64,000 nucleotides of DNA from Meconema thalassinum (Eukaryota > Arthropoda > Insecta > Orthoptera > Tettigoniidae), in contig OX336388.2 of NCBI GenBank assembly GCA_946902985.2, forward strand, positions 1,507,056,545 through 1,507,120,544, written 5' to 3'. The notes beneath the pieces were generated by a model, which was not told the DNA's origin, did no database searches, and worked only from the letters and a program-made list of their open reading frames with translations. Every line of letters begins with the position of its first letter. Within the stretch, counting starts at the first letter, position 1. Of the stretch, positions 43,578 to 54,909 are shown in pieces. Both the position numbers and the translations under genes were made by a program.

Positions 43578-46500
43578 TAGTGCAGTTGCTCCGTAATAAA
43601 TCTTCAGTAAGCGCAGTAGCTCTGTTATGGAACTTAAGTGAGCGCAGTAGCTCCATTATAAGACTTGAGTGAGTGAGGTAGCTCCGTAATAGAGCTTGAG
43701 TGAGCGCTGTAGCTCCGTAGTGATTCTTGAGTTAGCGAAGTAGCTCAATAATAAATCTTGAGATTGTGAAGTAGCTTCGTAATACATTTTAAATTAGCGC
43801 ATTGGCTCCATAATAAGTATTTAGTTAGAAAAATAGCTCCATAATAAGTATTGAGATAGCGAAATAGCTCCGTAATACATTTTAAATTAGCGCAGTAGCT
43901 CCTTAATAAATATTGAGTTAGCGAAATAGCTCCGTAATACAGTTTAAATTAGCGCAGTAACTCCGTAATAAATTTTGAGTTATCGAAATAGCTCCGTAAT
44001 ACAGTTTAAATTAGCGCAGTAACTCCGTAATAAATATTGAGTTAGCGAAATATCTACATAATAATTATAGAGTTAGCGAAATAGCTCCGTAATAAATATT
44101 GAGTTAGCGAAATAGCTCCGTAATAAATATTGAGTTAGCGAAAGAGCTCCGTAATAAATATTGAGTTAGTGAAATAGCTCCGTAATAAATATTGAGTTAG
44201 CGTAATAGCTCCGTAATAAATATTGAGTTAGCGAAATAGCTCCGTAATAAATATTGAGCAAGCGAAATAGCCCCGTAATAAATAACGAGTTTGCGCAGTA
44301 GCTGCATTATAAGTATCGAGTTAGCGAAATAGCTCCGTAATACATTTTAAGTTAGCGCAGTAGCTCCATAATAAATATTGACTTAGCGAAATAGCTCCGT
44401 AGTAAATATTGAGTTAGCGAAATAACTCCGTAATAAGTATTGAGTTAGTGAAATAGCTCCGTAATAAATATTGAGTTAGCGAAATAGCTCCGCAAAAAAT
44501 ATTGAGTTAGCGAAATAGCTCCGCAATAAATATTGAGTTAGCGAAATAGCTCCGTAATAAATATTGAGTTAGCGAAATAGCTCTGTAATAAATATTGAGT
44601 TAGCGAAATAGCTCCGTTATAAATATTGAGCGAGCGCAGTAGCTGCATTATATGTATCGAGTTAGGGAAAGAGCTCCGTAATACATTTTAAGTTAGCAAA
44701 GTAGCTCCATAATAAATATTGAGTTAGCGAAATAGCTCCGTAATAAATATTGAGTTAGCGAAATAGCTCCGTAATAAATATTGAGTTAGCGAAATAGCTC
44801 CGTAATAAATATTGAACTAGCGCAGTAGCTGCAATAAGTATCGAGTTAGCGAAATAGCTCCGTAATACATTTTAAGTTAGCGCAGTAGCTCCATAATAAA
44901 TATTGACTTAGGGAAATAGCTCCATAATAAATATTGAGTTAGCGAAATAGCTCCGTAATAAGTATTGAGTTAGCGAAATAGCTCCGTAATAAATATTGAG
45001 TTAGCGAAATAGCTCCATAATGAATATTGAGCTAGCGCAGTAGCTGCATTATAAGTATCGAGTTAGCGAAATAGCTCCGTAATACATTTTAAGTTAGCGC
45101 AGTAGCTCCATAATAAATATTGACTTTGGGAAATAGCTCCATAATAAATATTGAGTTAGCGAAATAGCTCCGTAATAAATATTGAGTTAGCGAAATAGCT
45201 CCATAATAAATATTGAGCTAGCGCAGTAGCTCCGTAATAAATTATGAGTTAGCGAAATAGCTCCATAATAAATATTGATCTAGCGCAGTAGCTCCATAAT
45301 AAATATTGACTTAGGGAAATAGCCCCATAATAAATATTGAGTTAGCGAAATAGCTCCGTAATAAGTATTGAGTTAGCGAAATAGCTCCGTAATAAATATT
45401 GAGTTAGCGAAATAGCTCCATAATAAATATTGAGCTAGCGCAGTAGTTGCATTATAAGTATCGAGTTAGCGAAATAGCTCCGTAATACATTTTAAATTAG
45501 CGCAGTAGCTCCATAATAAATATTGACTTAGGGAAATAGCTCCATAACAAATATTGGGTTAGCGAAATAGCTCCGTAATAAGTATTGAGTTAGCGAAATT
45601 GCTCTGTAATAAATATTGAGTTAGCGAAATAGCTCCGCAATAAATATTGAGTTAGCGAAATAGCTCCGTTATAAGTATTGAGTTAGCGAAATAGCTCCGT
45701 AATAAATATTGAGTTAGCGAAATAGCTCTGTAATAAATATTGAGTTAGCGAAATAGCTCCGTAATAAATATTGAGCTAGCGCAGTAGCTGCAATAAGTAT
45801 CGAGTTAGCGAAATAGCTCCGTAATACATTTTAAGTTAGCGCAGTAGCTCCATAATAAATATTGACTTAGGGAAATAGCTCCATAATAAATATTGAGTTA
45901 GCGAAATAGCTCCGTAATAAATATTGAGTTAGCGAAATAGCTCCATAATAAATATTGAGCTAGCGCAGTAGCCCCGTAATAAATTATGAGTTAGCGAAAT
46001 AGCTCCATAATAAATATTGAGCTAGCGCAGTAGCTCCATAATAAATATTGACTTAGGGAAGTAGCCCCATAATAAATATTGAGTTAGCGAAATAGCTCCG
46101 TAATAAGTATTGAGTTAGCGAAATAGCTCCGTAATAAATATTGAGTTAGCGAAATAGCTCCATAATAAATATTGAGCTAGCGCAGTAGCTGCATTATAAG
46201 TATCGAGTTAGCGAAATAGCTCCGTAATACATTTTAAGTTAGCGCAGTAGCTCCATAATAAATATTGACTTAGGGAAATAGCTCCATAATAAATATTGAG
46301 TTAGCGAAATAGCTCAGTAATAAATATTGAGTTAGCGAAATAGCTCCATAATAAATATTGAGCTAGCGCAGTAGCTCCGTAATAAATTATGAGTTAGCGA
46401 AATAGCTCCATAATAAATATTGAGCTAGCGCAGTAGCTCCATTATAAATATTGACTTAGGGAAATAGCCCCATAATAAATATGGAGTTAGCGAAATAGCT

Positions 46501-46945
46501 CCGTAATAAGTATTGAGTTAGCGAAATAGCTCCGTAATAAATATTGAGTTAGCGAAATAGCTCCGTAATAAATATTGAGCTAGCGCAGTAGCTGCATTAT
46601 AAGTATCGAGTTAGCGAAATAGCTCCGTAATGCATTTTAAGTTAGCGCAGTAGCTCCATAATAAATATTGAGTTAGCGAAATAGCTCCGTAATAAATATT
46701 GAGTTAGCGAAATAGCTCCGTAATAAATATTGAGTTAGCGAAACAGCTCCGTAATACATTTTAAGATAGCGAAATAGCTCCGTAATACTTTTTAAGTTAG
46801 CGCAGTGGCTCCATAATAAATATTGAGTTGCGAAGAAGCTCCGTAATAAATCTTCAGTTAGTGTAGTTGCACCGTAATAAACCTTGAATGAGCGCAGTAG
46901 CTTCATAAGTTTTGTTGAGTGAGTGCAGTAGCTCTCGTCGTGGGT
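43578..46945. repeat. 31-bp minisatellite with higher-order structure
   Basis: About 105-110 copies of a 31-bp unit, consensus core GTTAGCGAAATAGCTCCGTA then ATAAATATTGA. Variants GCTAGCGCAGTAGCTGCATT, TTAGGGAAATAGC and CGTAATACATTTTAA recur in a fixed order. The GCAGTAGCTGCA-type variant is found at about 44296, 44636, 44820, 45036, 45436, 45780, 46182 and 46582; the last intervals are ~400, 344, 402 and 400 bp, i.e. 13, 11, 13 and 13 units. Copies at the two edges are the most divergent. No protein-coding meaning, as 31 is not a multiple of three; ORF 46673-47041 (-) is accidental. Confidence 0.95.
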
Positions 46946-47504
46946 GAGTGTGTGACTTACTATATTAGAGTTTGTTCTAATTTTGTAGGTTTTAATATTA
47001 TTTCTTATACTATGCGTTTGGTTGCATTCCACTGTATTCAATTACGTTCAACTTATTCATGTTCACTTCTCTTGATTCCAAAAATTGTTAATACATGTCA
47101 TTCAGTCTGGACTGTACAAAGAGTTCATTTTCAGCTCAGTTCTCAAAATGGTTTGGCATCTGCCAGAATTTCTTTCCATTTCTGTAGGAATACTCTTTCT
47201 GATAATCTACTACCTTCAACTTTTACATCAATTTGCGTTAAAAAACAAAATATTTTAACACTTGATTTCTCCATTGACTGTAAACTGGTTTGAATATTTG
47301 TTGAAAACACAGCCACCTTTCACTAATTTGCAACCAAGAATTACCCCAAGAACTTGGTACAGAAATTATTCTTAAAAAAAAGTACTGGAATTTGTATATA
47401 AGAATTGCATAGATATAATAAAACACTAAACATATATAGGAAACGGAAAGTGGCAAGCAAAAAAAAAAAAAACGATCGAGGTAGGATTTTATCTACTTGA
47501 GACT
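46946..47504. other. unannotated interval
   Basis: AT-rich; ORF 46919-47293 has no domain. Nothing supported. Confidence 0.4.
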
Positions 47505-47895
47505 AGCTCCTTCAACGGTGGGTGAGTGGTTATCGTGTCGGCCTACCAACACCAAGCTTGCAGGTTCGCTACTGGTCATGGTAAGTGATTTTTAAAAGGC
47601 GACAAAAATCGCGACATGATGTCATACGTTATTGGCATGTTAAAGAACCCATTTGAATTCATTAGGCCGTATTCATAATGACAAAATGAATCCCAAGATT
47701 TTCCACCAACTCAAAAGTTCCTCCATTCTCTACTAGAGAGCGCTATAGGGTCAAGGAGCTTAGATATCTAATCTCCTTGACTTTCATAGCGCTCCAAGGA
47801 ACAACTAACTTCGACGTGCTAGCTGCCCTCTGGGCGCAAATAACAAAGCTTGCATCCGGCACCCGAGGTTATACGATATTATTATTATTATAGCT
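47505..47895 (+). repeat. SINE family B copy with large hairpin and (ATT)n tail
   Basis: tRNA-like head (GGTGAGTGGTTATCGTGTCG, GCAGGTTCGCTACTGG), body with GGCATGTTAAAGAACC, a near-perfect inverted repeat at 47738-47794 (see its own entry), and an ATATTATTATTATTATAG tail. The body block is shared with the minus-strand copy at 37110-37290. Confidence 0.55.
47738..47794. repeat. 57-nt near-perfect hairpin
   Basis: GAGCGCTAT at 47738-47746 pairs with ATAGCGCTC at 47786-47794; TCAAGGAG (47751-47758) pairs with CTCCTTGA (47773-47780); the apex is the perfect palindrome TTAGATATCTAA (47760-47771). Only a small asymmetric internal loop interrupts the stem. Confidence 0.7.
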
Positions 47896-48103
47896 CCTTT
47901 AACCATGGACAAGCACGTTATCCCCTAGCTAGACTGTCATTACATAGTGCGAATAGACTAGTTACACGTAACTATACGCTTCATATACGTGGTGTCGCCG
48001 AAGATTTGGTCATCATAACTTCGTATGAAATGTGACTTTTATAGCTGTATTGTTATTAATATTTGTTAGGTTTATTTATGACAATTTTGCTTGAAGTTAG
48101 AAC
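47896..48103. other. short unannotated interval
   Basis: No supported feature between the SINE tail and the next repeat element. Confidence 0.4.
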
Positions 48104-49549
48104 CAAGTAGTTCCGTGACGAACGAAAGAGCCTACTTTTCTTAAAATTTAAGATTCATGCCAATCTATATAGACCTATCTAGAATAATGACGAATTGAAG
48201 TTGCTAATACTAACATTTCTATGTACTGCAGTTTGAAATACACCAGAAATAGTGTAGCCTAACAGAGTAAGATACTACAGTTGACAAACATGGTGACTCT
48301 GAATTTATTCTTAGTTCCATACCATAAGGTATAGAACGCACATACAAAATTTGGTGTAAGTCTAATGGATAGTATGGCCGTTACATGCTGTTTAATATTT
48401 GATTTATCAGTGCGCGTAAAATCATGTTGGAAACAATGTCATGTATATGATACTCAGAATTAATCTGAAATATTGCGATCTATTATAGTGCCAATTTTGA
48501 AAAAAATCCATTTGTTAGTATAGAAGTTACATGTAATTAAAAATTGAAAATATCAGAAAGCTTAAAATCAGGTTGGCAGCACTGAGGTATATTAATTACT
48601 CCAAATTAATCTTGAATGTCGGGTACTATACGTGTGAAAATGTGTAGAGCTGATGGCTTGCATACTTCCTGATATATTGATATTAGGATTAAACGAATAG
48701 AGATAATATTTATTAACATTTGGCAGCCCTACTGGTTCTTAGGAATATGCATAGTCATAACTGTTATGCTACACAAAGTACATACGAAATTTGGTTGAAA
48801 TCCATTTGTTAGTGTAGACGTTATACGCATCTAAGAACTGGACCTATCTGCAGGCTTAGAATCGTGTTGGCAGCACAGATGTATTAAAAGTTACCCCAAA
48901 CTAAGTAAGAATGTCAGGTACTATACGTGTGCATAGTTTAGAGCTATTGACTTGCATACTTTCTGATATATTGATATTAGGGTCAAAACATAGAGAGAGC
49001 ATTTATTAACAGTTGGCAGGCCTGGTGGTTATTTAGAATACGCACAGTCATATGTTTTGAAGTACATACAGTACATAAATATTTGGCGGAAATCCAATCG
49101 ATAGTATAGAAGTTACATGCATTTTGTATTATGGACCTATCGGCAGGCTTAGAATCATGTTGGCGACACTGGCATTAATAGACATCCGAAAATTAATCTG
49201 GAATGTTATTATCTATGTGTGCCAAGTTTGGAATAGTTCGCATGCATAACTTCTGAGATTTCCAACATAGAGCTCAAATTTCAATTGCGATTTTTCAGCA
49301 GTTGGTAGCACTGACGTCAATTTGAAACATGGCCGTGAGTTATTCAGGTATAGATCTTTATTCTTACCAAATTTGGTTTTGATAGCTGCACCCGTTTAGG
49401 AGTGGATGGGTGTGGGTGGGGCACACACACAGACAGACAGACAGACAGAAGGACAGACTGACAGAAGGACAGACAGACACACAGTTTCCCGGATCGATCT
49501 CATAAGTTTACTTTTTCCTCATTTTGGCAAAATGAGAAAAGCAGGCTAA
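48104..49549 (+). mobile_element. ~146-bp-repeat element, subfamily 2, copy b (both ends)
   Basis: Left terminus CAAGTAGTTCCGTGACGAAC; right terminus CTCATAAGTTTA then a hairpin (CTCATTTT/AAAATGAG core) ending GCAGGCTAA. Internally, GTTGGCAGCAC-type motifs start at about 48280, 48426, 48572, 48718, 48866, 49012, 49159 and 49301: steps 146, 146, 146, 148, 146, 147, 142. An (ACAG)n tract lies at about 49430-49485, where subfamily 1 has (CA)n. Internal sequence is not obviously related to subfamily 1, yet ends and period are shared. No ORF. Confidence 0.7.
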
Positions 49550-50874
49550 TAAAGAGCAATCAAGCCATTGAATGGCCGGAGAGCTGCGGCTCCCGGCGTG
49601 GATTGGAGTGTAGCTTTCGAAGCTTATTTGAATTAATTAAGATTTTATTATTAGATAGAGTTATGAAATACCGAGTTACAGGGTTTGTCACACTCTGTCT
49701 CTTGCCGTTGCTAATGAGTTTAATGTAGGCCTATTAAATTTTATTGTGTAGTTTTGTTGACATTGGTTCAGAGCCGTACGGAACCCTTAGTGGAATAGTA
49801 AACTAGAGATACTGATTAAGAGCTACACATGTCGAACAAAGCTGTCATCTCACGAGCTGTGCCCGACTTCACAGTCGTAATTCAAATTGAGAGAATTTTT
49901 TTCCCAATCGTCTTCAGCCCCAGTTCATTTCTGGCTCGCTGTCTGTCTGTCTATCTGAATCGGAACGAGACTCGCTCAGTAACGCGGCATTCCTTAAGAA
50001 CGGAATTTAATAGAGAAGTCGAACTTTTTATTGTGCTTTACGGCAGACAGCGATTTACTGCCCAATCGCATATAACCTCCTTGAGAAACCCAAGGACATC
50101 ACTGTTCTAGGTGTGGAGTATTTCGCAAGGTTTAATACCATCGCAGACACGTGTTAAGGGACCTGGCTTTACTTGGTTCAACATAATGATCTTGGTTCTT
50201 TAAGATTACGATCTGCATAATTGGCCTGACCTTATTGGTGCACGTCTGGCTAATCAATACTGATATTTGAGCTTTTATCTTTTGAGATAATACAGTGGTT
50301 GCCGCAGTCAAAATCTTTCAGGAAGAGAGAAGGATGCCGGCAAAGTTTCTTGAATATTGTACTGAATATATTGCCATTAAACACCTGAAGTCCAATCATT
50401 TAAAAACTCAAGTCTACGTGTTTCGTCTTAGAAGTGAAGCCAGTAGAATCCTTAAAAATCCTTAGCTGCTATTTCATTATGATACCCCACAATATTTCGA
50501 TGTGAAGCTGGACCTAGGTCTCACATTTTAATCTCATTACGAGGACTTCACCAGGTACGCGCCATTGCCATCTGTGGCGGCAATCAAAATCTGTAGGACG
50601 TCGGGAACCAATCAAGAAGGAACCTAGTGCTGATCACCGTATAGCATACAAGAATTAGAAAAGCGTTAATTGACTGAAAAGGAGCGTCTCACTATGCAAA
50701 CAAAATCCGAAGAAGTACATAATTGGTGACGAGTCCTTTGATTGCGGTGAAATGCAAGATCCACAAAACCTGCTGGTCTTCAAATAACTCAAATCCCTGT
50801 ACCAAGCAAATTTGTGGGGATGAACAAGGCCATTCACACTCCTGGAGTTTAGTTTTCAGATCCCGTATGACGCA
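49550..50874. other. unannotated interval
   Basis: A 93-codon ORF at 49829-50110 has no domain I recognise. Nothing else supported. Confidence 0.4.
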
Positions 50875-51140
50875 TGTGCCTAACACGCACCCGGAGAGCG
50901 CAGGTTCGAATCCCGGCTCGGTCAGGGATATTAGGAACTGGCATGAGGGCTGGAATGGGATGCACTCAGCCTCGTGAGGATAATTACGGTGCTGTCTGAC
51001 AGTGAGGCAGCGCCTCGGTCACGGATACCAACATTAGCAAACGAGGGGACCCAACGCGCTGACCACGAGTCTCCCCATAATCTGCAGGCCAAATGGCTGG
51101 GCAGTAGTCGATTGGTAGGCCTAGAGCCATAGGGTTTGGT
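50875..51140 (+). repeat. tRNA-derived SINE (family C)
   Basis: Head with GCGCAGGTTCGAATCCCGG (B-box), then GAGGGCTGGAATGGGATGCA, CCTCGTGAGGATAATTACGG, CTGTCTGACAGTGAGGCAGC, GGCCAAATGGCTGGGCAGTA. A headless relative is at 16010-16205. Confidence 0.65.
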
Positions 51141-51489
51141 TTTATTAATCAACATGACATTTTCAACATGATTAAATAACATAAAAGTGGTGATAATTTC
51201 GGAATCGCCTGCCTGCTTGAGAAACTCATAGCGTTACCGCTGAAAATGGTAATAATAGTCATAGGTTGTTTACTCTGAAACGATTGGCTAGGGCAATATT
51301 CTCCGAATGACCTACTCTAGTAGTTGGCAGGACGCAGAGTCCCATTATGACTTGAGATGTCATGTAATTATTCGAATTACAATTTCAATTTATTAATCAA
51401 AGCACAAAGTTCAGCTATGTGGGCTCTTCATGCTTGTACTAATAACAGCCAATTTAACAATAAAGTAAAATATGAAATGAATAGGAAAC
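51141..51489. other. unannotated interval
   Basis: No supported feature. Confidence 0.4.
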
Positions 51490-51672
51490 AAAGCTAATAA
51501 CAAAACATTTCCAGATCAAGGGACGGTAGAATTGTTCGTAGCCGTGTCGTCAATGGCCAAATGACCAGCACGTTAAACATCCTACGCTGGGCCAATATCC
51601 AACACACCAACACGGTGTCTCAATATTCAAGGCAGGGAAAAGGGCTATTATTATTATTATCATTATTATCTG
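51490..51672 (+). repeat. probable retroelement 3' end with (ATT)n tail
   Basis: GGGACGGTAGAATTGTTCGT ... GCCAGCACGTTAAAC-like text ends in GGGCTATTATTATTATTATC. The simple-repeat tail suggests a LINE or SINE 3' end. Confidence 0.35.
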
Positions 51673-52254
51673 CTTTATCATACACTACGAATAATTTAAT
51701 ATACAGTCCAGTATCAAACAGTTTGTATAATATACAAAACCATACAGTGCCCAAATATCTATAAATGACAGAAACAGTTGAGTCACCAGCCTCCTTATAC
51801 AGAATTTGTGAGTAAAGTGAATTCCCTGAGTTTCTAAACACTATTACCCCTCATAGAAGACTGACAAGCTATTCAGGTCAAGGACGTTGCATGTCACCCT
51901 TACATAACGTGCTCCACCCTCAGTGCTATTTCGTGACCAGACACGAGCGTGATCCATGGCATACTGGAGTGATCTATTGTGTAAGGAAACATCACCTTTC
52001 ATTGAGATTTATTTTCTATTCGCTCGGAGTTTTCCACTCAACCTGACATGTTCCATCTCACGAGGATAGGCTAATGTTTTCCTTGTCACAACAATGATAA
52101 TGTCCAACATGCCGGCTTATCCGCTGCGCAGCCGTGCTATTTAAATCGCTGACCACAACCATGAAGGATCCAACCTTTGTACTGACAGCGGCTATCCTGA
52201 GTGTTGTTTTTACCCGAGTTTTGCTACACTCTCTGGTATAGTACCTTGTTTCAA
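51673..52254. other. unannotated interval
   Basis: No supported feature. Confidence 0.4.
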
Positions 52255-52390
52255 ATACCGGTTCTAATAATTATTACAGTTACGCTCACCACAGAAACAT
52301 AGGTTATTAATTTGAAAACACACCCAAGTACACTGGGTTAGTGACCAACATACTCCCAAGCCTCTAAAACTAGTTATTAACAACAAGAAC
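52255..52390 (+). repeat. SINE family A tail
   Basis: CACAGAAACATAGGTTATTA, CACCCAAGTACACTGGGTTA, GTGACCAACAT and a TTATTAACAACAAGAAC end match the family A tail order. Confidence 0.5.
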
Positions 52391-52820
52391 GGTATTCCGG
52401 CCTCCATGATGTAAGTGTGAGCAAGCTACACACCATCTAAAGTTAATGGTAGCTATACGGATGAGCCAGGAGTCCTAACAAGTGAAGTATCCGGTAAGAC
52501 AGGTTGAAACCTATCTTGAAACTTTGTGGACGCTATCATTGTACTATAAGAGGACACCTTGCGGAGAATCAGCCTCCATAAGGAACTGCAAGGCTCCAAA
52601 ATCGTACCTGAAATCCTGGTACGTAGGCATGACCTCTGGCGGAGCTGGACATCCCTGCGGCACTCGGGAATCAGCAATACACTATTCACCTTTTCTCCTG
52701 CCACCTCCTCATATATTCTTACAAAAGAGGAGTTCAAAGCAAGAAGAAAACAGAGGGTGTTTGTTAAAGCACATCAACATTTATTTTAGAGAAGATGTTG
52801 AAACGTTTCGAGAATATTTT
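52391..52820. other. unannotated interval with overlapping short ORFs
   Basis: Overlapping ORFs at 52482-52865 (+), 52559-52789 (+) and 52453-52737 (-) in different frames, none with a recognisable domain. Not called as genes. Confidence 0.4.
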
Positions 52821-52854
<34 letters not shown>

Positions 52855-52855
52855 T
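52821..52855. repeat. (CAAG)n microsatellite
   Basis: Eight CAAG repeats ending in CAAGCTTG. Confidence 0.9.
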
Positions 52856-52944
52856 TGTAATTTAACGTGACCGTTAATCGCGAGATCATGAGCCACGGGA
52901 CATCCTTTTTACGTGGAATCCTAACCACAGGACATGGCATTTCA

Positions 52945-53033
52945 CTTCGAAAATCTCACATGCATTGACCGGGAATCGAACCCTGACCGCCTTGGTAAGA
53001 GGCATACAGCTAGACCGCTGAGCCACCACGCCC
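52945..53033 (-). repeat. tRNA-like SINE head
   Basis: Minus strand reads GTGGTGGCTCAGCGGTCTAG and GGGTTCGATTCCCGGTCAAT, a good A-box/B-box pair. Related to 43120-43225. Confidence 0.55.
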
Positions 53034-53243
53034 CTGAGAATATTTTACATTGATTACTTTCACTACTTCACATTGTTATTTGATTTTAAATTTAATTTAA
53101 GGAGATATCAAGCAATCAACACACAGTAGAAATCTCCATAAAATCAGTCCTAAGTGGCAACTGGTTCATTACATGAAGTGAATAATTACATGAAGTTTTT
53201 AGAATGAAATGAATCATATTTTAAGAAATATAAAAATACAGTA

Positions 53244-54828
53244 CTAGCTCTTAAGCCCAGCGTTGCTCGGGATCACAATTGGATATTAGGATAGCATAAC
53301 TTTGCTCGCTCTGTCGTATTGTAAGCAACTCGGAGGAAGGTCGCTGTTATAATGAGCATTATTATTGCCACTCAAAGTCCTTGTGCGTGCTTTTTATCTG
53401 ACGAAAAATTGTGTTGAAATTGTTAAATAGGTGGGTACAACGGCTCTATACTGCTTGTAGCTTATAGTAGATTAATCCTGAAATTTCGCTAATATAACTG
53501 AATATTTAAGGAGCCTATTTTCATCTTAGTATGCATTATTAGCCTAACCATTACATTTTAAGGTCCAATTAATTTCTTTTTCTTCATTGTAATAGTCTTG
53601 CGTCTTTTGTCGATCGGCAACATTTCAAGAGGATAATGGTAGCCCGCAGATAAACTCCTAGAATCCCAGCTTCATAATAATATATGTATTTGATAAGGGG
53701 AATAATGAATGCCAAAATGAAAAAAATCCACAGCCTGTTTCCAGTCGACCGACCGGGTCAGGGATGGAATGAATGAAGCCCCCATCTAGAGCCGAGGTTA
53801 CGAACTGTGCCGATAACGGATGCAATGAAATTATAGCGGAGAGTGTTGCTGGAATGAAATTTGTGACAGGGAAAACCAAAGTACCCGGAGAAAAACCTGT
53901 CTGCCTCTGCTTTGTCCAGCACAAATCTCACATGGAGTGACCGGGATTTGAACCCAAACCCAGCGTTGAGAGGCTGGCGTGCTGCCGCCTAAGCCAAGGA
54001 AGCTCTAACGAATACCAAAAGAAAATACATAATAAATATCATCTAAGGATCTATATGTCCACCCACACTTAAATAATAACCACTGATAGGAGCTTAGAGA
54101 CACCTTGCGGCCACGAGACAAACTAACCCTATTCAGAACACCAAATCACCCAGATGACCAAATCTGGACTCAGGTCCATGATGACGAACTTTGACGAAAA
54201 AAAAAATTAGAAGATTAGTAAAAATCATCTCTGAAATAATAATTACAAAAAATCTCCTTCTTCAGACAAAATTAATATTGAAACACTCGCAGACTAAAAG
54301 CAACACACTTACGAAGTAGTATATAAAAGACACTAATGCAAAAAAACAAAAACAAATAAAGAATGCATAAAGGCAAGAAGAAAAAAACATTTTCTCCGCT
54401 CATACTGTAAAATAACGAATCATCACCAATGCTGTAAATCCCCATCCTCGTGATGACGCCCTTAAATAAAACTAAAAAGCTTGTGGGGCATGGAAATTCA
54501 GTATTTGTGGTTCAAAGGCCCTAAATGAAGGGAATGAAGAGGCTGTCCGAATATTCAAGTAGATAGTGTTACTCGTCTTGTTCCAAATGGTAAGTACGTA
54601 AAATTCAGATTAGATTGGTGAAACGGTGTATATTTGAGCCCAGTAAAACGGTGTAGATTTGTGACAAAGGGCCTAAATGAAAGGAATGGAGAGGGCTATC
54701 TAAAATTATTTGCCTAAAACCTTCGTTGGGGTGTGCACTACAACCCTACAAAATTTCAATGCAATCGGTTAAACGGTGACGGAGTCCGTTAACGTCGGAC
54801 AGATATACATTTCCATTTTTAGCCTATT
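53244..54828 (-). mobile_element. Helitron, non-coding, minus strand
   Basis: The 3' end on the minus strand is CCCGAGCAACGCTGGGCTTA then AGAGCTAG|T: a hairpin (CCCGAGC/GCTGGG) about a dozen nt before CTAG, with T after it, the Helitron terminus. The other side (about 54730-54828 reversed) reads AAAAATGGAAATGTATATCTG, CGTTTAACCGATTG and AAATTTTGTAGG, which is the usual early sequence of insect Helitrons; the first bases are lost at the junction with the element at 54829. A reversed SINE lies within at 53735-54000. No ORF. Confidence 0.6.
53735..54005 (-). repeat. SINE inside the Helitron
   Basis: Minus strand starts with a tRNA-like head (CTTAGGCGGCAGCACGCCAG, GGGTTCAAATCCCGGTCACT), then a body with GGACAAAGCAGAGGCAGACA and GTTTTTCTCCGGGTAC. 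Its ORF 53658-53924 is not a gene. Confidence 0.55.
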
Positions 54829-54875
54829 TTCAATTTTGAAAAAATAGGCTTATGAGATCACCTTTTGTCCGTGTG

Positions 54876-54909
<34 letters not shown>

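Noticed and set aside
43578..46945. Regular 31-bp repeats, CRISPR-like at first look
   Set aside because: Units are directly adjacent, with no unique spacers, and the context is a eukaryotic repeat-rich region.
46673..47041. 122-codon minus-strand ORF
   Set aside because: It is mostly the 31-bp minisatellite read through; unit length is not a multiple of three.
49829..50110. 93-codon ORF
   Set aside because: Protein-like composition but no recognisable domain, splice context or neighbour support.
52482..52865. Overlapping ORFs in two plus frames and one minus frame
   Set aside because: Three frames open at once over an ordinary stretch, none with a domain.
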